Below, piece after piece: positions 48,978 through 58,453 of a stretch of 64,000 nucleotides of DNA. A model generated the notes under the pieces. The model was not told where the DNA came from. It did no database searches and worked only from the letters and a program-made list of their open reading frames with translations. The DNA comes from Ferrovibrio sp046297595 (GTDB lineage: Bacteria > Pseudomonadota > Alphaproteobacteria > Ferrovibrionales > Ferrovibrionaceae). Each line of letters opens with the position of its first letter. Position 1 is the first letter of the stretch. Location of the stretch: NCBI RefSeq assembly GCF_046297595.1, contig NZ_JBKBHT010000001.1, positions 868,001-932,000 of the forward strand, read 5' to 3'. The position numbers and the translations under genes are program-made.

Positions 48978-50354
48978 TCAGCGGATCAGAGCCGACAACG
49001 GCGACCAGGCCGGATCGGACGCGTCGATCGGCGTGGGAATTTCGCGTTCGTTGTATCCGGTCAGATCAATCGAGACGAGACGGACCCGCTGGCCGCGACC
49101 GCGCGCATCGGACGGAACCTCGCGATAGAACATCAACACGCGGCCATTCGGCGCCCAGGTCGGCGCTTCCTGCACCAGCGGCGAGGTCGAGAGAATGCGT
49201 TCACCCGAACCATCGGGCCGCATCACACCAATCGAGAACTGACCGCCGCCTTCCTTGGTGAAGGCGATCAGATCGCCGCGCGGCGACCAGACCGGCGTGG
49301 AATAACGGCCCTGGTTGAAGCTGATGCGGCGCTGATCAGTGCCATCGCCATTCATCGTGTAGATCTGCTTGCTGCCGCCACGGTCGGAATTGAAGGTGAT
49401 GCGGCGGCCGTCGGGCGAGAAGGATGGCGACGTGTCGATGGCGGGATCGGCGGTGAGGCGCGAACGCTGCCGCGTGCGCAGATCCATCATGTAGACATCC
49501 GAGTTGCCATCCACCGCCAGCGACATGATCACGCGGTTGCCATCGGGCGAGAAGCGCGGGGCAAAGGTCATGCCGGGGAAATCGCCGACCAGTTCCTGCT
49601 GCCCGGTATCGATGTTGAACAGATATACGCGCGGCTTGTCGTTGAAATACGACAGATAGGTGATTTCCTGCTGGCTCGGGCTGAAGCGCGGCGTCAGCAC
49701 CAGATAGCGGCCATCGGTGAGGAAGCGGTGGTTGTGGCCATCCTGATCCATGATCGCCAACCGCTTCACGCGGCGGTCCGGCGGGCCGGCTTCCGCGACA
49801 TAGACGATGCGGGTATCGAAATAACCATCCTCGCCGGTGACGCGCTTGTAGATCGCATCGGCGATCAGATGGGCCAAGCGGCGCCAGTTATCGGGCGTGG
49901 TGAACAGCGCCAGGCCGGTCATCTGCTGCTCGGCGGCCACATCCCAGAGGCGGAATTCGCCGCGCAGGCGGCCATCGGCCTGCATTTCGATGCGGCCATT
50001 GACCAGGGCATCGACGTTGATCACGCGCCAGTCGCCGAAGCGCGGCTGCACACGCATGGCGGCGGGACTCTGGATATGGGCGCGCGGATCGGCCGGCTTG
50101 AACAGGCCGGAACGTTCAAGGTCGGCGCGGATCACGGCGGCGACATCCTGGCCAAGCTTGGTGGCCTGCGGGTTGTCGGCATCGAAATCGGAAATCGCGA
50201 TCGGCACGGGCTTGAAATTGCCGCGCGTGATGTCGATCTCGACCGCGGCTTTCGCCGCCACGGCAAGGAACAGCGTGGAGACCAGCGCCGTCAGGCCGGC
50301 CAGCAGGCCTTTGCGCGGCCATGCGGCCTTCTGCTTCATCGTCGTCGCGGTCAT
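48978..50354 (-). CDS. tolB: Tol-Pal system beta-propeller protein TolB
   Basis: A 458-residue periplasmic protein. The signal peptide is at about 1-37 (LLAGLTALVSTLFLAVAAKA); the N-terminal domain starts VEIDITRGNFKPVPIAISDF, and the C-terminal six-bladed propeller shows the repeated PRFSPDG / PSFSPDGRRITFNSDRGGSK / PVWSPRGD motifs. TolB binds Pal and TolA. I start at ATG 50354, preceded by CGGGAGCAG; an ATG 15 bases earlier is possible. The order tolQ-tolR-tolA-tolB-pal is standard. Confidence 0.96.
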   Translation of the reverse strand: MTATTMKQKAAWPRKGLLAGLTALVSTLFLAVAAKAAVEIDITRGNFKPVPIAISDFDADNPQATKLGQDVAAVIRADLERSGLFKPADPRAHIQSPAAMRVQPRFGDWRVINVDALVNGRIEMQADGRLRGEFRLWDVAAEQQMTGLALFTTPDNWRRLAHLIADAIYKRVTGEDGYFDTRIVYVAEAGPPDRRVKRLAIMDQDGHNHRFLTDGRYLVLTPRFSPSQQEITYLSYFNDKPRVYLFNIDTGQQELVGDFPGMTFAPRFSPDGNRVIMSLAVDGNSDVYMMDLRTRQRSRLTADPAIDTSPSFSPDGRRITFNSDRGGSKQIYTMNGDGTDQRRISFNQGRYSTPVWSPRGDLIAFTKEGGGQFSIGVMRPDGSGERILSTSPLVQEAPTWAPNGRVLMFYREVPSDARGRGQRVRLVSIDLTGYNEREIPTPIDASDPAWSPLSALIR

Positions 50355-50372
50355 CACTGCTCCCGTCATGTG

Positions 50373-51323
50373 TCAGCCACCCAGCATCTGTCGCGGATCG
50401 AAATTCAGGATGATTTCCTGACTCCATTTTTCCCTGTCGCCCGGCGGCAACTGGAACGGCACCGCCTTGAGCACGGCGCGGCGGGCCGATTCAGCCGCCG
50501 AGCGATAGCTTTCCTGGCCCGGCAGATACATGCGGGCGGTGTCGACGATCTCGGGCTGCGTGCGCAGCGTGCCGTCGGGATTGAGGCTGAAGCGGATGCG
50601 CACGATCAGGTTCTGCGCATCCTTGGCACCGATATCGAACTGCCAGCGGTCTTCGACCTGCTTGCGGATGAAATCCTTCTCGCTCATCGAGATCGGCAGG
50701 TTGGGATTGGACGGCCCCTCGGCGCGCGGCGCCGATGCCGGCGGCGTGCGCGCGGCGGTCTGCGGTGCCTGCTGCGGTTGCGGCGAGGGCGGCGCCTTCA
50801 TCTTGTTCACCAGCGCGGCCACATCGGTGAAACTGGGCGTCTTGCTCTTCTCTTCCGTGCGCTGGGTGATCTTGGGCGGCTGCGGCTTGGCCTCGGGCTT
50901 GGGCTTCTCGGCCACCTTCGGCGGCTCGGGCGCCTCGACCACTTCCTTGGGCTGGGGCACGGGCTTGGGCGCAGGCACCGGTTCGGGCATCGGCGCGGGT
51001 TTGGGTGCCTCGGCCTGCTTGGGCGGCTCAGGGGTGGGCGGCGGGGGTGGAGGCGGCGGCGCGGCGGCAGCCGGCGGCGGCTTGGGCGGCTCGGGCGCGA
51101 CCTTCTGCTCCGGCACCGGCTCTTCCTTCGGCGGCGCCTTCGATTCGACGACCTTGGGCTGCGGCTTGGGCACGTTGGTCTTGTCGGCGATCGGCGCGAA
51201 TTCGGCCAGGATCACCGGCGGCTCAAGCTCGCGCTTGGGCTCCCAGTACGGCAGGCCGAAAATGGCCAATGCCGTGATGCCGGCATGCAGGCTGGCCGAG
51301 AATATGTACGAGGAGCGTTGCAC
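50373..51323 (-). CDS. tolA: TolA-type energy transducer
   Basis: A 316-residue protein with one N-terminal transmembrane helix (SASLHAGITALAIFGLPY, residues 9-26), a long Pro/Lys/Glu-rich periplasm-spanning stretch (about residues 50-170; runs such as KPEAKPQPPK and a poly-Ala/Pro tract) and a C-terminal domain starting near 215, with FIRKQVEDRWQFDIGAKDAQ and VRIRFSLNPDGTL. It transmits force from TolQR to TolB-Pal. The low-complexity part is under-constrained in sequence, which is normal for the family. Confidence 0.93.
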   Translation of the reverse strand: MQRSSYIFSASLHAGITALAIFGLPYWEPKRELEPPVILAEFAPIADKTNVPKPQPKVVESKAPPKEEPVPEQKVAPEPPKPPPAAAAPPPPPPPPTPEPPKQAEAPKPAPMPEPVPAPKPVPQPKEVVEAPEPPKVAEKPKPEAKPQPPKITQRTEEKSKTPSFTDVAALVNKMKAPPSPQPQQAPQTAARTPPASAPRAEGPSNPNLPISMSEKDFIRKQVEDRWQFDIGAKDAQNLIVRIRFSLNPDGTLRTQPEIVDTARMYLPGQESYRSAAESARRAVLKAVPFQLPPGDREKWSQEIILNFDPRQMLGG

Positions 51324-51382
51324 GCGTCTAACTCACACCCTTTTGCCTGTAACAGCGCCGACCACGAGACGCCGGTTACTAA

Positions 51383-51832
51383 TTAACGCCGCGGTGCCGC
51401 GGCAGCCGGCGGATTGCCGACCAGCGCCACCTTGGTGAAACCACCGGAATTGATCAGACCCATCACTTCCAGCACCTTGCCGTAATTGATCGCCTGGTCG
51501 CCGCGCACGAAAATGCGGCGGTCGGGCGCATTGCCGGCAATCGCCTGCAGGCGCGGCACAAGCTGGTCTATCTCGACAGCCGTTTCCTGAAGGTAAATGA
51601 CGCCCTGGGAATCGATGGTGACGCTCAGGGGTTCATCCTGGCCCTGGATCGCCGCCGCCTGGGTCTTGGGCAGGTCGACCTGCACGCCGACGGTGAGCAG
51701 CGGCGCGGCCACCATGAACACGATCAGCAGCACCAGCATGACGTCGACCAGCGGCGTCACGTTGATGTCCGACATCGGCCGGCGTTTCATCCGGCCGCCG
51801 CGGGTGGAACCGCCGCCCATCTGCATGCCCAT
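51383..51832 (-). CDS. tolR: Tol-Pal system protein TolR (ExbD family)
   Basis: A 149-residue inner-membrane protein. After a Gly/Arg-rich start, MSDINVTPLVDVMLVLLIVF (residues 19-38) holds the transmembrane helix with the conserved proton-channel Asp of VDVMLVLL. The periplasmic domain includes VDLPKTQAAAIQGQDEPLSV and RIFVRGDQAINYGKVLEVMG. It follows tolQ with a 1-bp gap and forms the motor with TolQ. Confidence 0.96.
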   Translation of the reverse strand: MGMQMGGGSTRGGRMKRRPMSDINVTPLVDVMLVLLIVFMVAAPLLTVGVQVDLPKTQAAAIQGQDEPLSVTIDSQGVIYLQETAVEIDQLVPRLQAIAGNAPDRRIFVRGDQAINYGKVLEVMGLINSGGFTKVALVGNPPAAAAPRR

Positions 51833-51833
51833 G

Positions 51834-52571
<738 letters not shown>

Positions 52572-52604
52572 AACTTTCGAGTCCTTCCGTGAGGAGTTAG
52601 CAGA

Positions 52605-53042
52605 TCAATGCGATAAATTTGGTGAAAGTGTGGCGAAAACCGTGGCAATGCGTGGCGGCACCCGTCGCGCCCGCCCGTCCCGGTCGATACAGGCCAGTTT
52701 GACCTGGGCCCGGACCAGCAGATCCTCGCCACGCCAGACATCCTGGCGGGCGGTCAGGCTGGCGCCGCGCAGCTCGGTGATGGCGGTGGCGACCACCAGC
52801 TCCTCGTGCAGGCGGGCGGGTTTCAGGTAGTCCACATTGCAGGACCGGACGGCGAAGGCCACCCCGCCCGGCTCGTTCATCAGGCTGTGCTGGTCGATGC
52901 CGTTCTGCAGCAGCAGGTCGGACCGGCCGCGCTCGATGAAACGCAGGTAATTGGCGTAATAGACGATGCCGGCGGCATCGGTGTCTTCCCATTGCACCCG
53001 CAGGGGATAACGATGCCAGGACGCGGCCTTGGCTTCAGGCAT
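52605..53042 (-). CDS. ybgC: Tol-Pal associated acyl-CoA thioesterase YbgC
   Basis: A 145-residue hotdog-fold thioesterase. VQWEDTDAAGIVYYANYLRF (residues 17-36) contains the catalytic Asp22 and the usual GIVYYANY, and ERGRSDLLLQNG follows. It cleaves acyl-CoA or acyl-ACP thioesters and is found with tol genes in most proteobacteria. Its start overlaps the ruvB stop by 8 bp. Confidence 0.95.
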   Translation of the reverse strand: MPEAKAASWHRYPLRVQWEDTDAAGIVYYANYLRFIERGRSDLLLQNGIDQHSLMNEPGGVAFAVRSCNVDYLKPARLHEELVVATAITELRGASLTARQDVWRGEDLLVRAQVKLACIDRDGRARRVPPRIATVFATLSPNLSH

Positions 53043-54081
53043 CGTCGTCTCCCAGCAGATCGAGCTGGTTCGCCGACAGGCCAGCGGGCGGCGTCAGCCC
53101 GATATGGCCGAAGGCGGCCGGCGTCAGCAGGCGGCCGCGCGGCGTGCGCTGCAGGAAACCCTGCTGGATCAGATAGGGCTCGATGATGTCTTCCAGCGCG
53201 TCGCGCGGCTCGGACAGGGCGGCGGCGATGGTTTCCACACCCACCGGGCCGCCCGAGAAATCGCGCGCGATCACATTCAGGTACCGCCGGTCCATGGCAT
53301 CCAGGCCGCGGGCATCGACTTCCAGGCGTAGCAAAGCTGCATCGGCCGTCTTGGCATCCACCACCGCCGCGCCGGCATGGGCGGCGAAATCGCGCACCCG
53401 GCGCAGCAGCCTCCCGGCCACGCGCGGCGTGCCGCGGGCGCGGCGGGCGATCTCGCGGGCACCGGAGGCATCGAGTTCCAGGTTGAGGATGCGGGCACCG
53501 CGCCGCACGATGAGTTCGAGTTCCTCGACCTCATAGAAATTCAGCCGCAGCGGAATGCCGAAGCGTTCGCGCAACGGCGTGGTGAGCAACCCTGAACGCG
53601 TGGTGGCCCCGACCAGGGTAAACGGCGGCAGGTCGATGCGCACGCTACGCGCCGACGGCCCCTCGCCGATGATCAGGTCGAGCTGGAAATCCTCCATGGC
53701 CGGATAGAGGATTTCCTCCACCGCCGGATTGAGGCGATGGATTTCGTCGATGAACAGAACGTCGCGCGCTTCCAGGTTGGTCAGCAAAGCGGCGAGATCG
53801 CCGGCCTTGGCGATCACCGGACCAGACGTGGCCTTGAAACTGACGCCCAGCTCGCGCGAGACGATCTGCGCCAACGTGGTTTTCCCTAAACCCGGCGGAC
53901 CGTGCAGCAGCACATGGTCCAGCGCCTCGCCGCGGCTTTTGGCGGCCTGGATGAAGATGTCGAGATTCTCCCGCGCCCGCGCCTGGCCGATGAAATCGCC
54001 GAGCTGCTGCGGCCGCAGATGGCGCTCGAAATCATCGCCCTCGGCTTTCGCGCCTGAAACCATGCGGGGCGCTTCGCTCAT
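53035..54081 (-). CDS. ruvB: Holliday junction branch migration ATPase RuvB
   Basis: A 348-residue AAA+ hexameric motor. Walker A GPPGLGKTT is at residues 61-69, Walker B LFIDEIHRLN at 109-118, and the C-terminal winged helix is in the last 75 residues (DALEDIIEPYLIQQGFLQRT, then PRGRLLTPAAFGHIGL). FERHLRPQQLGDFIGQ near residue 18 is the RuvB-specific start. It drives branch migration with RuvA; the ruvCAB order and 4-bp overlap with ruvA are as usual. Confidence 0.97.
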   Translation of the reverse strand: MSEAPRMVSGAKAEGDDFERHLRPQQLGDFIGQARARENLDIFIQAAKSRGEALDHVLLHGPPGLGKTTLAQIVSRELGVSFKATSGPVIAKAGDLAALLTNLEARDVLFIDEIHRLNPAVEEILYPAMEDFQLDLIIGEGPSARSVRIDLPPFTLVGATTRSGLLTTPLRERFGIPLRLNFYEVEELELIVRRGARILNLELDASGAREIARRARGTPRVAGRLLRRVRDFAAHAGAAVVDAKTADAALLRLEVDARGLDAMDRRYLNVIARDFSGGPVGVETIAAALSEPRDALEDIIEPYLIQQGFLQRTPRGRLLTPAAFGHIGLTPPAGLSANQLDLLGDDDA

Positions 54082-54698
54082 CGCGCCAGCTCCTTCAGCG
54101 CGGCCGGGATCAGCTGCTGCACATTGGCTTTATCGCCCAGATTGCGCGCGGCCGCCGTGACGGCACCGAAGGCCTCTGCGCGCTTGTAGCCCAGATTGAC
54201 CAGGGCCGAGAGCGCATCGGCCACCGGCCCGGTCTCGGAACCGGCCACCGCCGCCGCGTCGCCATTCGCGGCCTGCACGACGGGGCCGAGCGCGATGCCG
54301 CCCACCTTGTCCTTCAGTTCGGTGACCAGGCGCACGGCCAGCTTCGGCCCCACGCCGTCGCAGCGGTTGAGCGTGGTCTTGTCGGCGCTGGCGATGGCGC
54401 GGAACAATTCGTCGGGCGACAGCGCCGAGAGGATGCCGAGCGCCACTTTTGCGCCGACCCCCTGCACGGTCTGCAACAGATTGAACCAGCCGCGCTCGGC
54501 TTCGGACAGGAAGCCGTAGAGGTGGATATGGTCTTCCCGCACATGGGTCTCGATATAAAGCCGCGCCGCCTCGCCCGGCCGGGGCAGGGCGCGCAAGGTG
54601 CGGGCCGAGCAGAAGACCTGGTAGCCGACCCCGTTCACGTCGAGGATGCAGGCGGCGTCGGACACGCTGTCGAGCAGGCCGGAGAGCTTGGCGATCAT
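54078..54698 (-). CDS. ruvA: Holliday junction DNA helicase RuvA
   Basis: A 206-residue tetrameric junction-binding protein. MIAKLSGLLDSVSDAACILD, then VNGVGYQVFCS is the OB-fold start; HVREDHIHLYGFLSEAER ends that domain, and helix-hairpin-helix segments LLQTVQGVGAKVALGILSAL and RCDGVGPKLAVRLVTELKDK follow. Start ATG 54698 overlaps the ruvC stop (ATGA). The frame is open much further upstream, but only this start gives the family N-terminus. Confidence 0.96.
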   Translation of the reverse strand: MIAKLSGLLDSVSDAACILDVNGVGYQVFCSARTLRALPRPGEAARLYIETHVREDHIHLYGFLSEAERGWFNLLQTVQGVGAKVALGILSALSPDELFRAIASADKTTLNRCDGVGPKLAVRLVTELKDKVGGIALGPVVQAANGDAAAVAGSETGPVADALSALVNLGYKRAEAFGAVTAAARNLGDKANVQQLIPAALKELAR

Positions 54699-55204
54699 CG
54701 GCCGACCCTGATATCCGCCGCCAGGATGCGGCGGCTGGTGGCAGCATGATGGGCATGACAGATCGCCACCGCCAGCGCATCGGCGGCATCGGCGCCGGTG
54801 ACGCTGACGCCGGGCAGCAGGCGTTTGACCATGGCATGCACCTGGTCCTTGTCGGCAGCACCGGTGCCCACCACCGCCTTCTTCACCACCGTGGGCGCGT
54901 ATTCGCCGACCGGCAGGCCGGCCTGGGCCGGCGCCAGCAGCACCACGCCGCGCACCTGGCCGAGTTTCAGCGTGGAAGACGGGTTCTTGTTGACGAAGGT
55001 CTCTTCCACCGCCGCCGCCTGCGGCTGCCATTCGGCGATGATCTCGGTCAGCGCGTCATGCACCATGCGCAGGCGCCAGGCCAGTTCGTCGTCGGGATTG
55101 GTGCGGATGGTGCCGTGCGCCACATGGCTCAACCGGTTGCCCTCGGCGAGGATCACGCCCCAGCCGGTGGCACGCAGGCCCGGATCGAGTCCGATGATGC
55201 GCAT
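54695..55204 (-). CDS. ruvC: Holliday junction resolvase RuvC
   Basis: A 169-residue endonuclease that resolves Holliday junctions. MRIIGLDPGLRATGWGVI holds catalytic Asp7, AAAVEETFVNKNPSSTLKLG holds the Glu pair near residues 67-68, and VTGADAADALAVAICHAH near 140 holds the terminal acidic residues. I start at ATG 55204; a TTG at 55216 with AAGGAG 4 bases before it would add four residues and is a real alternative. Confidence 0.95.
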   Translation of the reverse strand: MRIIGLDPGLRATGWGVILAEGNRLSHVAHGTIRTNPDDELAWRLRMVHDALTEIIAEWQPQAAAVEETFVNKNPSSTLKLGQVRGVVLLAPAQAGLPVGEYAPTVVKKAVVGTGAADKDQVHAMVKRLLPGVSVTGADAADALAVAICHAHHAATSRRILAADIRVGR

Positions 55205-55240
55205 GTAATGGCCCAAACCGCTCCTTGTGCCGATGCCGCG

Positions 55241-55990
55241 TCAGCTCGCCAGCTTGCGCAGTTCGTCTTCCGAAATCTCGAAATTGGCGTAGACGGTCTG
55301 CACGTCGTCGGAATCTTCCAAAACCTCGATCATCTTCAGCAGCGTCTCGGCCTTTTCGCCATCCACCGGCGTGGTGGTCTTCGGACGCCAGACCAGCTTG
55401 GCCGCTTTCGGCTCGCCGAAAGCCTTTTCCATCGCCTCGCGCACGGCGGCGAAATCGTCCTGGCCGCAGGTGACGGTGTGGCCGTCCTCGTCCGACTGCA
55501 CATCTTCGGCGCCGGCTTCCAGCGCGCCCTCGAACAACGCCTCGGCCGAAGCGGCGGCAGCCGGGAAGACGATCTCGCCCACGCGGTCGAACATGAAGGA
55601 GACCGAATTGGTCTCGCCGAGCGCCCCGCCATTCTTGGAGAAGGCGGCGCGCACCTCGCCCGCCGTGCGGTTGCGGTTGTCGGTCAACGCCTCGACGATC
55701 ACGGCGACGCCGCCGGGGCCATAGCCCTCGTAGCGCACCTCTTCGTAATTATCGGCGCCATCGGCACCCGAACCGCGCTTGATGGCGCGGTCGACCGTGT
55801 CCTTCGGCATGTTGGCCGCCCGGGCGGCCTGGATCGCGGCGCGCAGGCGCGGATTGGTGTTGGGGTCGGGCTGGCCCATGCGGGCCGCCGTGGTGAGTTC
55901 GCGGATCAGCTTGGTGAACACCTTGGCGCGCTTGGCATCCTGGGCGCCCTTGCGGTGCATGATGTTCTTGAACTGGGAATGGCCGGCCAT
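55241..55990 (-). CDS. yebC: YebC/PmpR family transcriptional regulator
   Basis: A 249-residue DNA-binding/translation factor. MAGHSQFKNIMHRKGAQDAK, the conserved N-terminus, then PNTNPRLRAAIQAARAANMP and YEGYGPGGVAVIVEALTDNR are characteristic. YebC family members include PmpR-type regulators and factors relieving ribosome stalling at proline stretches. It stands immediately upstream of ruvC, a widespread arrangement. The region from 55991 to 56248 contains only the divergent promoter space for the PAS genes. Confidence 0.95.
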   Translation of the reverse strand: MAGHSQFKNIMHRKGAQDAKRAKVFTKLIRELTTAARMGQPDPNTNPRLRAAIQAARAANMPKDTVDRAIKRGSGADGADNYEEVRYEGYGPGGVAVIVEALTDNRNRTAGEVRAAFSKNGGALGETNSVSFMFDRVGEIVFPAAAASAEALFEGALEAGAEDVQSDEDGHTVTCGQDDFAAVREAMEKAFGEPKAAKLVWRPKTTTPVDGEKAETLLKMIEVLEDSDDVQTVYANFEISEDELRKLAS

Positions 55991-56248
55991 GACCTGAACC
56001 TGTGGATGATCGTGAAAAAGCAAACGAATCGGGCATGTTTACCATATTTCGGCCGCCATCGGCAGCCGGCCCGGCGGCCCGGATAAAGCCGCGCCCACGC
56101 AATTGCAAGCGGCGGCCGGCGGAAAGCCGGATAAACCATTGCGAGCAGAAGCCAGGACTTATACCATTTGAAGAATCGCCGGATGCAGCAGCAAATCCCG
56201 GCAGATTCAAATTTACGCAGCGTTATCAATCGTATACATACATCCGGC

Positions 56249-56806
56249 ATGCCCAACCTCCTGCATCTGGCCGCCCTGCGCGACACCACGGCCCAATCCG
56301 GCTCCGGCCTGCCGGGCTATCCGCGTTCGGCCATGCTGAACGAGGCCTATGCCCTGTGGCTGACGGCCTGCGGCGATCGGGACATGCCGTCCTGGGCCGA
56401 TGTGCAGGCGCGTCATTCCGACCTGGTGCATCCCCAGTCCCTGCTGCTGAGCGTGCAGCGCGATGGGGCACCCGACTGGCCGCTGGATTTCCGCTACGAG
56501 CTGATCGGCAGCCGCATGCACGCGATCCTCAACATCGACTATACCGGCATGACTCTGAGCCAGGTGCCGCACCAGCGCCCGCCCAGCCTGGTCTGGGACC
56601 ATCTCGCGGCGGCGGTGGATGCGCGCGCGCCGATCAAGGGCGTGGTGCCCTATGTGGGCCGCAGCCGCGATGTCGGCGGCGTGTTCCATATCGTGCTGCC
56701 GCTGTCCGACGACGGCGTCAGTGTGGACCGCGTGTTGGTCTGCGTCGATCTCGCGCCGCCGATCCGTCTGCAGGACGGCACGCCGCCCTTCACGCAACTG
56801 GGCTGA
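56249..56806 (+). CDS. PAS_5 family protein, copy 1
   Basis: A 185-residue soluble protein of the PAS_5 group (single atypical PAS domain common in Rhodospirillales). Core: APDWPLDFRYELIGSRMHAI, YTGMTLSQVPHQRPPSLVWD and VPYVGRSRDVGGVFHIVLPL. It shares PDWPLDFRY and PHQ-PP-W with the two proteins encoded next, but is the most divergent of the three. No effector domain is attached, so it may be a ligand-binding or signalling adaptor. Start ATG 56249 chosen from the paralogue alignment; ATGs earlier in frame lack support. Confidence 0.8.
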   Translation: MPNLLHLAALRDTTAQSGSGLPGYPRSAMLNEAYALWLTACGDRDMPSWADVQARHSDLVHPQSLLLSVQRDGAPDWPLDFRYELIGSRMHAILNIDYTGMTLSQVPHQRPPSLVWDHLAAAVDARAPIKGVVPYVGRSRDVGGVFHIVLPLSDDGVSVDRVLVCVDLAPPIRLQDGTPPFTQLG

Positions 56807-56876
56807 TACCCCTTCACGCAGTATTCAACCCAAAAGGCCGCGACAGCCATCACGGCGCGGCCTAGCATCGGCCGGC

Positions 56877-57377
56877 ATGCTTGAGCTGAACCGCGCCACC
56901 TTCCTGTTGCAGCAGGGCTACCGCTATTGGGACACCAAACGCGCCGGCAAGAGCATGCCCAGCCGCGCCGATATCGATCCGATCGAAATACCCGCTCTGC
57001 TGCCGCATGTGGTGCTGCTGGAAGTGTTGCGCGATGCTGAACCCGACTGGCCGCTGGATTTCCGCTACCGCCTGATGGGTAGCGCGGTGGAGGCGCATCT
57101 CACCATGCGCTATACCGGTCTGCGCATGAGCAAAATCCCCCACCAGAAGCCGCCCAGCCGCATGTGGGAGAATTTCAGCATCGTAGTGCAGAGCGGCAAG
57201 CCACTAATCACCCAGGTTCCCTATATCGGCCCGCACAAGGATTTCCTCGCCGCGCAGGATCTGATCACGCCGCTGTCGCGCGACGGCGAGACCGTCGACA
57301 TGCTGCTCAACTTCGTCGATTTCCTGCCGCGCCATGGCCTGGCTCCGCCGCCGGCCGAGGAGCCACAACGACTGTGA
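56877..57377 (+). CDS. PAS_5 family protein, copy 2
   Basis: A 166-residue PAS_5 protein. It begins ELNRATFLLQQGYRYWDTKR, then SRADIDPIEIPALLPHVVLL, PDWPLDFRYRLMGSAVEAHL, RYTGLRMSKIPHQKPPSRMW and VPYIGPHKDFLAAQDLITPL. It is clearly paralogous to the protein that follows (RADIDP, RYTGLRMS, YIGPHKD identical). Its stop overlaps the start of copy 3 (GTGA), so the two are translationally coupled. The ligand and partner are unknown. Confidence 0.82.
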   Translation: MLELNRATFLLQQGYRYWDTKRAGKSMPSRADIDPIEIPALLPHVVLLEVLRDAEPDWPLDFRYRLMGSAVEAHLTMRYTGLRMSKIPHQKPPSRMWENFSIVVQSGKPLITQVPYIGPHKDFLAAQDLITPLSRDGETVDMLLNFVDFLPRHGLAPPPAEEPQRL

Positions 57378-57856
57378 CTCTCCTGCGGGACAGACTGGAG
57401 CGCGAGGGGGCGACGCCCCTGCTGCTGCGCGGCTTCGATTACTGGGACGGCCTGCGCAATGGCCGTGCCATGCCGGCCCGCGCCGACATCGACCCGGCCG
57501 CGATCAAGCCGTTGCTGCCGCATATCGCGCTGATGGACGTGCTGCGCGATGCCGACCCCGACTGGCCGCTGGATTTCCGCTACCGCCTGATCGGCACCCA
57601 GGTGGATGCGATGATGAACGGCCGCTATACCGGCCTGCGCATGAGCAGCCTGCCGCATCAGCGACCGCCGGCGAAAATCTGGGCCAGCCTGCAAAGGGTG
57701 AGCGAGGGCGGCGAGCCCACCGTCAACCGCGTGCCCTATATCGGCCCGCACAAGGATTACCTGTCGGTGGTGGACATGGTGATGCCGCTGGCGGCCGATG
57801 GCAGGAACATCGACATGCTGTTCTGCCTGATCGAGTTCATCCCGCGTCGGTCGTGA
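57374..57856 (+). CDS. PAS_5 family protein, copy 3
   Basis: A 160-residue PAS_5 protein starting at GTG 57374, overlapping the stop of copy 2. Core: RADIDPAAIKPLLPHIALMD, PDWPLDFRYRLIGTQVDAMM, RYTGLRMSSLPHQRPPAKIW and RVPYIGPHKDYLSVVDMVMP. The frame is open 70 codons upstream, but the paralogue alignment supports this start. Its 3' end overlaps the convergent uracil-DNA glycosylase gene by 20 bp. No enzymatic domain is attached. Confidence 0.82.
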   Translation: MTLLRDRLEREGATPLLLRGFDYWDGLRNGRAMPARADIDPAAIKPLLPHIALMDVLRDADPDWPLDFRYRLIGTQVDAMMNGRYTGLRMSSLPHQRPPAKIWASLQRVSEGGEPTVNRVPYIGPHKDYLSVVDMVMPLAADGRNIDMLFCLIEFIPRRS

Positions 57857-58442
57857 AACACGCCCGCACCGCGCGGCGCAGCTCGGGCAACACGTCAGTC
57901 GTAAACCAGGGATTGCGCTTCTGCCAGGCCATGTTGCGCCAGCTGGGATGCGGCAGCGGAAAGAAGCCGTCCGGCAGATAGTCGCGGAAATGCCGGACCG
58001 TTTCGGTCATCGTCTTCTGCCGGCGCGTATTCAGGTAATGCATCTGCGCATATTGCCCGACCAGCAGGGTGAGGCGGATTTTGGGCAGCAGCGGCCGCAG
58101 GCGCGGATGCCACAGCGGCGCGCATTCCGGGCGCGGCGGGTTGTCGCCACCCTTGGCATCGCGGCCGGGATAGCAGAAGCCCATCGGCATGATAGCGATG
58201 CACGTGGTATCGTAAAACGTATCGCGATCCATCTCCAGCCAGCCGCGCAATACGTCGCCGCTGCGGTCGTTCCAGGGCAGGCCGCTTTCATGCACCTTCG
58301 TGCCCGGCGCCTGCCCGACGATCAGCAGCCGTGCGCTGGGACGCATGCGCACCACGGGACGTGGCCCGAGCGGCAGATGCGCCGCGCAATGGCGGCAGGC
58401 GCGCGCCTCCTCAAGCGTAGCGTCGAAACGGCGCGACGCCAT
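57837..58442 (-). CDS. Uracil-DNA glycosylase family protein, probable 4Fe-4S type
   Basis: A 201-residue protein of the UDG superfamily. Motif A is LLIVGQAPGTKVHESGLPWN (residues 39-58) and the C-terminal catalytic segment is FFPLPHPSWRNMAW. Cys16 and Cys19 (CRHC), with Cys81/Cys90 and Cys107 (RPECAPLW), have the arrangement of the iron-sulfur ligands of family 4/5 enzymes. It would remove uracil or a related base from DNA. Start ATG 58442 chosen by homology; the reading frame remains open upstream into ymdB. Confidence 0.82.
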   Translation of the reverse strand: MASRRFDATLEEARACRHCAAHLPLGPRPVVRMRPSARLLIVGQAPGTKVHESGLPWNDRSGDVLRGWLEMDRDTFYDTTCIAIMPMGFCYPGRDAKGGDNPPRPECAPLWHPRLRPLLPKIRLTLLVGQYAQMHYLNTRRQKTMTETVRHFRDYLPDGFFPLPHPSWRNMAWQKRNPWFTTDVLPELRRAVRACFTTDAG

Positions 58443-58453
58443 GGCGGCAGAAC

